Assembly: GCA_012719335.1 (NCBI GenBank)
Contig: JAAYAO010000343.1
Coordinates: forward strand, 1-14,461
DNA: 14,461 nucleotides
Direction: 5' to 3'
DNA from: Propionibacterium sp.
GTDB lineage: Bacteria > Actinomycetota > Actinomycetes > Propionibacteriales > Propionibacteriaceae
Position numbers and translations under genes: made by a program. This document shows positions 13,905 through 14,461 of this stretch, in pieces (position 1 is the stretch's first letter; each line of letters begins with the position of its first letter). The notes beneath the pieces are model-generated. The model was not told where the DNA came from. It did not search any database and saw nothing but the letters and a program-made list of their open reading frames with translations.

Positions 13905-14461
13905 TCATGGGGGACAGGGGATCGGCTTCCACGTCTTGCCGCCCGGCGCGTACTCCCGGCAACCGGTGTACCCGTCGGTGCCACCACTACCGCTGCCTTC
14001 TCGTTCTGTTGAGGGCGGCGGGGCGGGATCCTTGGGCGCTTCTGGCACGGGGGCGCTGCGTCCTCGGTTGCCGCTGTCCTGAGCGGTGCCGGAATCCTTC
14101 GGCTCCTCCGGGGGAGGTTGTTTTTTCCGCGGAGGCTGTTTGTCCGGCGCTGAGGTGCGCTCCTTGGTGGTCGTCCTGGGTGGTTCGACTACTCGATGCT
14201 GTCGGTCCAGTTGCTGGTGGTGGGCTTTGGCCGACGCGAGGAAATCGGGGAACAAGTCCACCGTCTTGCCGGCTGCCTGCAACGAGGCAAGCAGTTCGGT
14301 CCGGTGGCTCTCGGAACCCGAGGTGTCGTCGACGGCCAGGACGAAGAGGGCGTCCTCGCCTTCCCATCCGCATCCGCTTGAATCGCCCATTTCTGCCGGA
14401 GTGGTCTTCCGGTACCACTGTTCTGCGGGGTGCCACTGGTACCCGTCCCGGCTGTCGTAGC
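13905..14461 (-). CDS. Unrecognised protein, C-terminal part (5' end outside window)
   Basis: An open frame runs without a stop from the right edge to TGA at 13905-13907, giving at least 185 residues. An internal ATG at 14390 is possible, but the codons upstream of it read as ordinary protein (GYQWHPAEQWYRKTTPAE), and no ribosome site precedes it, so the gene probably begins beyond the window. The visible part has a folded-looking segment (with EDALFVLAVDD and LLASLQAAGKTVDLFPD), then a long Pro/Lys/Glu/Ser-rich linker of about 70 residues, and a short Cys-bounded end, GCREYAPGGKTWKPIPC. That layout, a low-complexity stalk with a small cysteine-closed end, is common in exported or surface proteins, but no signal sequence can be seen here. 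I cannot name a family. Confidence 0.6.
   Translation of the reverse strand, partial: YDSRDGYQWHPAEQWYRKTTPAEMGDSSGCGWEGEDALFVLAVDDTSGSESHRTELLASLQAAGKTVDLFPDFLASAKAHHQQLDRQHRVVEPPRTTTKERTSAPDKQPPRKKQPPPEEPKDSGTAQDSGNRGRSAPVPEAPKDPAPPPSTEREGSGSGGTDGYTGCREYAPGGKTWKPIPCPP

Noticed and set aside
13409..13905. Integration site with a duplicated tRNA-Leu 3' end
   Set aside because: No second copy of the GGTTCAAATCC..CTCGCGC segment and no integrase gene are visible in the window.

Overview
The window is high-GC DNA of a member of the Actinomycetota. Gene content and order resemble the crgA / DUF881 / pabA / pknB / pbpA / rodA / pstP / fhaB / fhaA neighbourhood near the origin in mycobacteria, and the related cluster in other actinobacteria. 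The short GGTTGAGCTTGTCGAAACCA-type repeats fit orders such as Propionibacteriales or Micrococcales. No ribosomal or marker gene allows a firmer placement, so a finer assignment is inference.

Layout. (1) Positions 1-132: no gene I can support; a 22-bp perfect hairpin (75-121) sits just past lysS. (2) 133-1641, minus: lysS, class II lysyl-tRNA synthetase. (3) 1642-1989: about 350 bp without a gene, holding several copies of a short dispersed repeat, two of which face each other and can form a long stem. (4) 1990-2484, plus: DUF456 membrane protein, probably translated from a leaderless mRNA. It converges on (5) 2491-3216, minus: DUF881 membrane protein. (6) 3306-3596, plus: crgA, the septation and cell-wall regulator. 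(7) 3665-12063, minus: one tightly packed run transcribed in the order fhaA, fhaB, pstP, rodA, pbpA, pknB, pabA, with gaps or overlaps of -4 to +49 bp. (8) 12064-12316: a divergent promoter region. (9) 12317-13330, plus: a zinc-ribbon, single-pass membrane protein that I do not recognise. (10) 13409-13491, plus: tRNA-Leu(CAG) with a strong hairpin behind it. (11) 13545-13904: about 360 bp without a gene, with two more repeat copies. (12) 13905-14461, minus: the C-terminal part of an unrecognised gene that runs off the window edge.

How the genes work together. PknB is a PASTA-domain Ser/Thr kinase thought to sense muropeptide or lipid II outside the membrane and to phosphorylate cell-wall and division proteins. 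PstP is the opposing PP2C phosphatase. FhaA and FhaB carry FHA domains that read phosphothreonine. RodA (SEDS glycosyltransferase) and PbpA (class B transpeptidase) are the peptidoglycan synthase pair under this control, and CrgA recruits such proteins to the septum. pabA (folate/tryptophan glutamine amidotransferase) is attached to the 3' end of the operon. Only one kinase is present: the PknA seen beside PknB in mycobacteria is absent.

The well-conserved part is a known system. The less ordinary items are the divergent zinc-ribbon membrane protein, an acidic Thr-rich insert inside the PstP catalytic domain, a very short FhaA linker, a near-duplicate pair of PASTA repeats, the repeat cluster next to a leaderless promoter, and the unrecognised gene beyond the tRNA.
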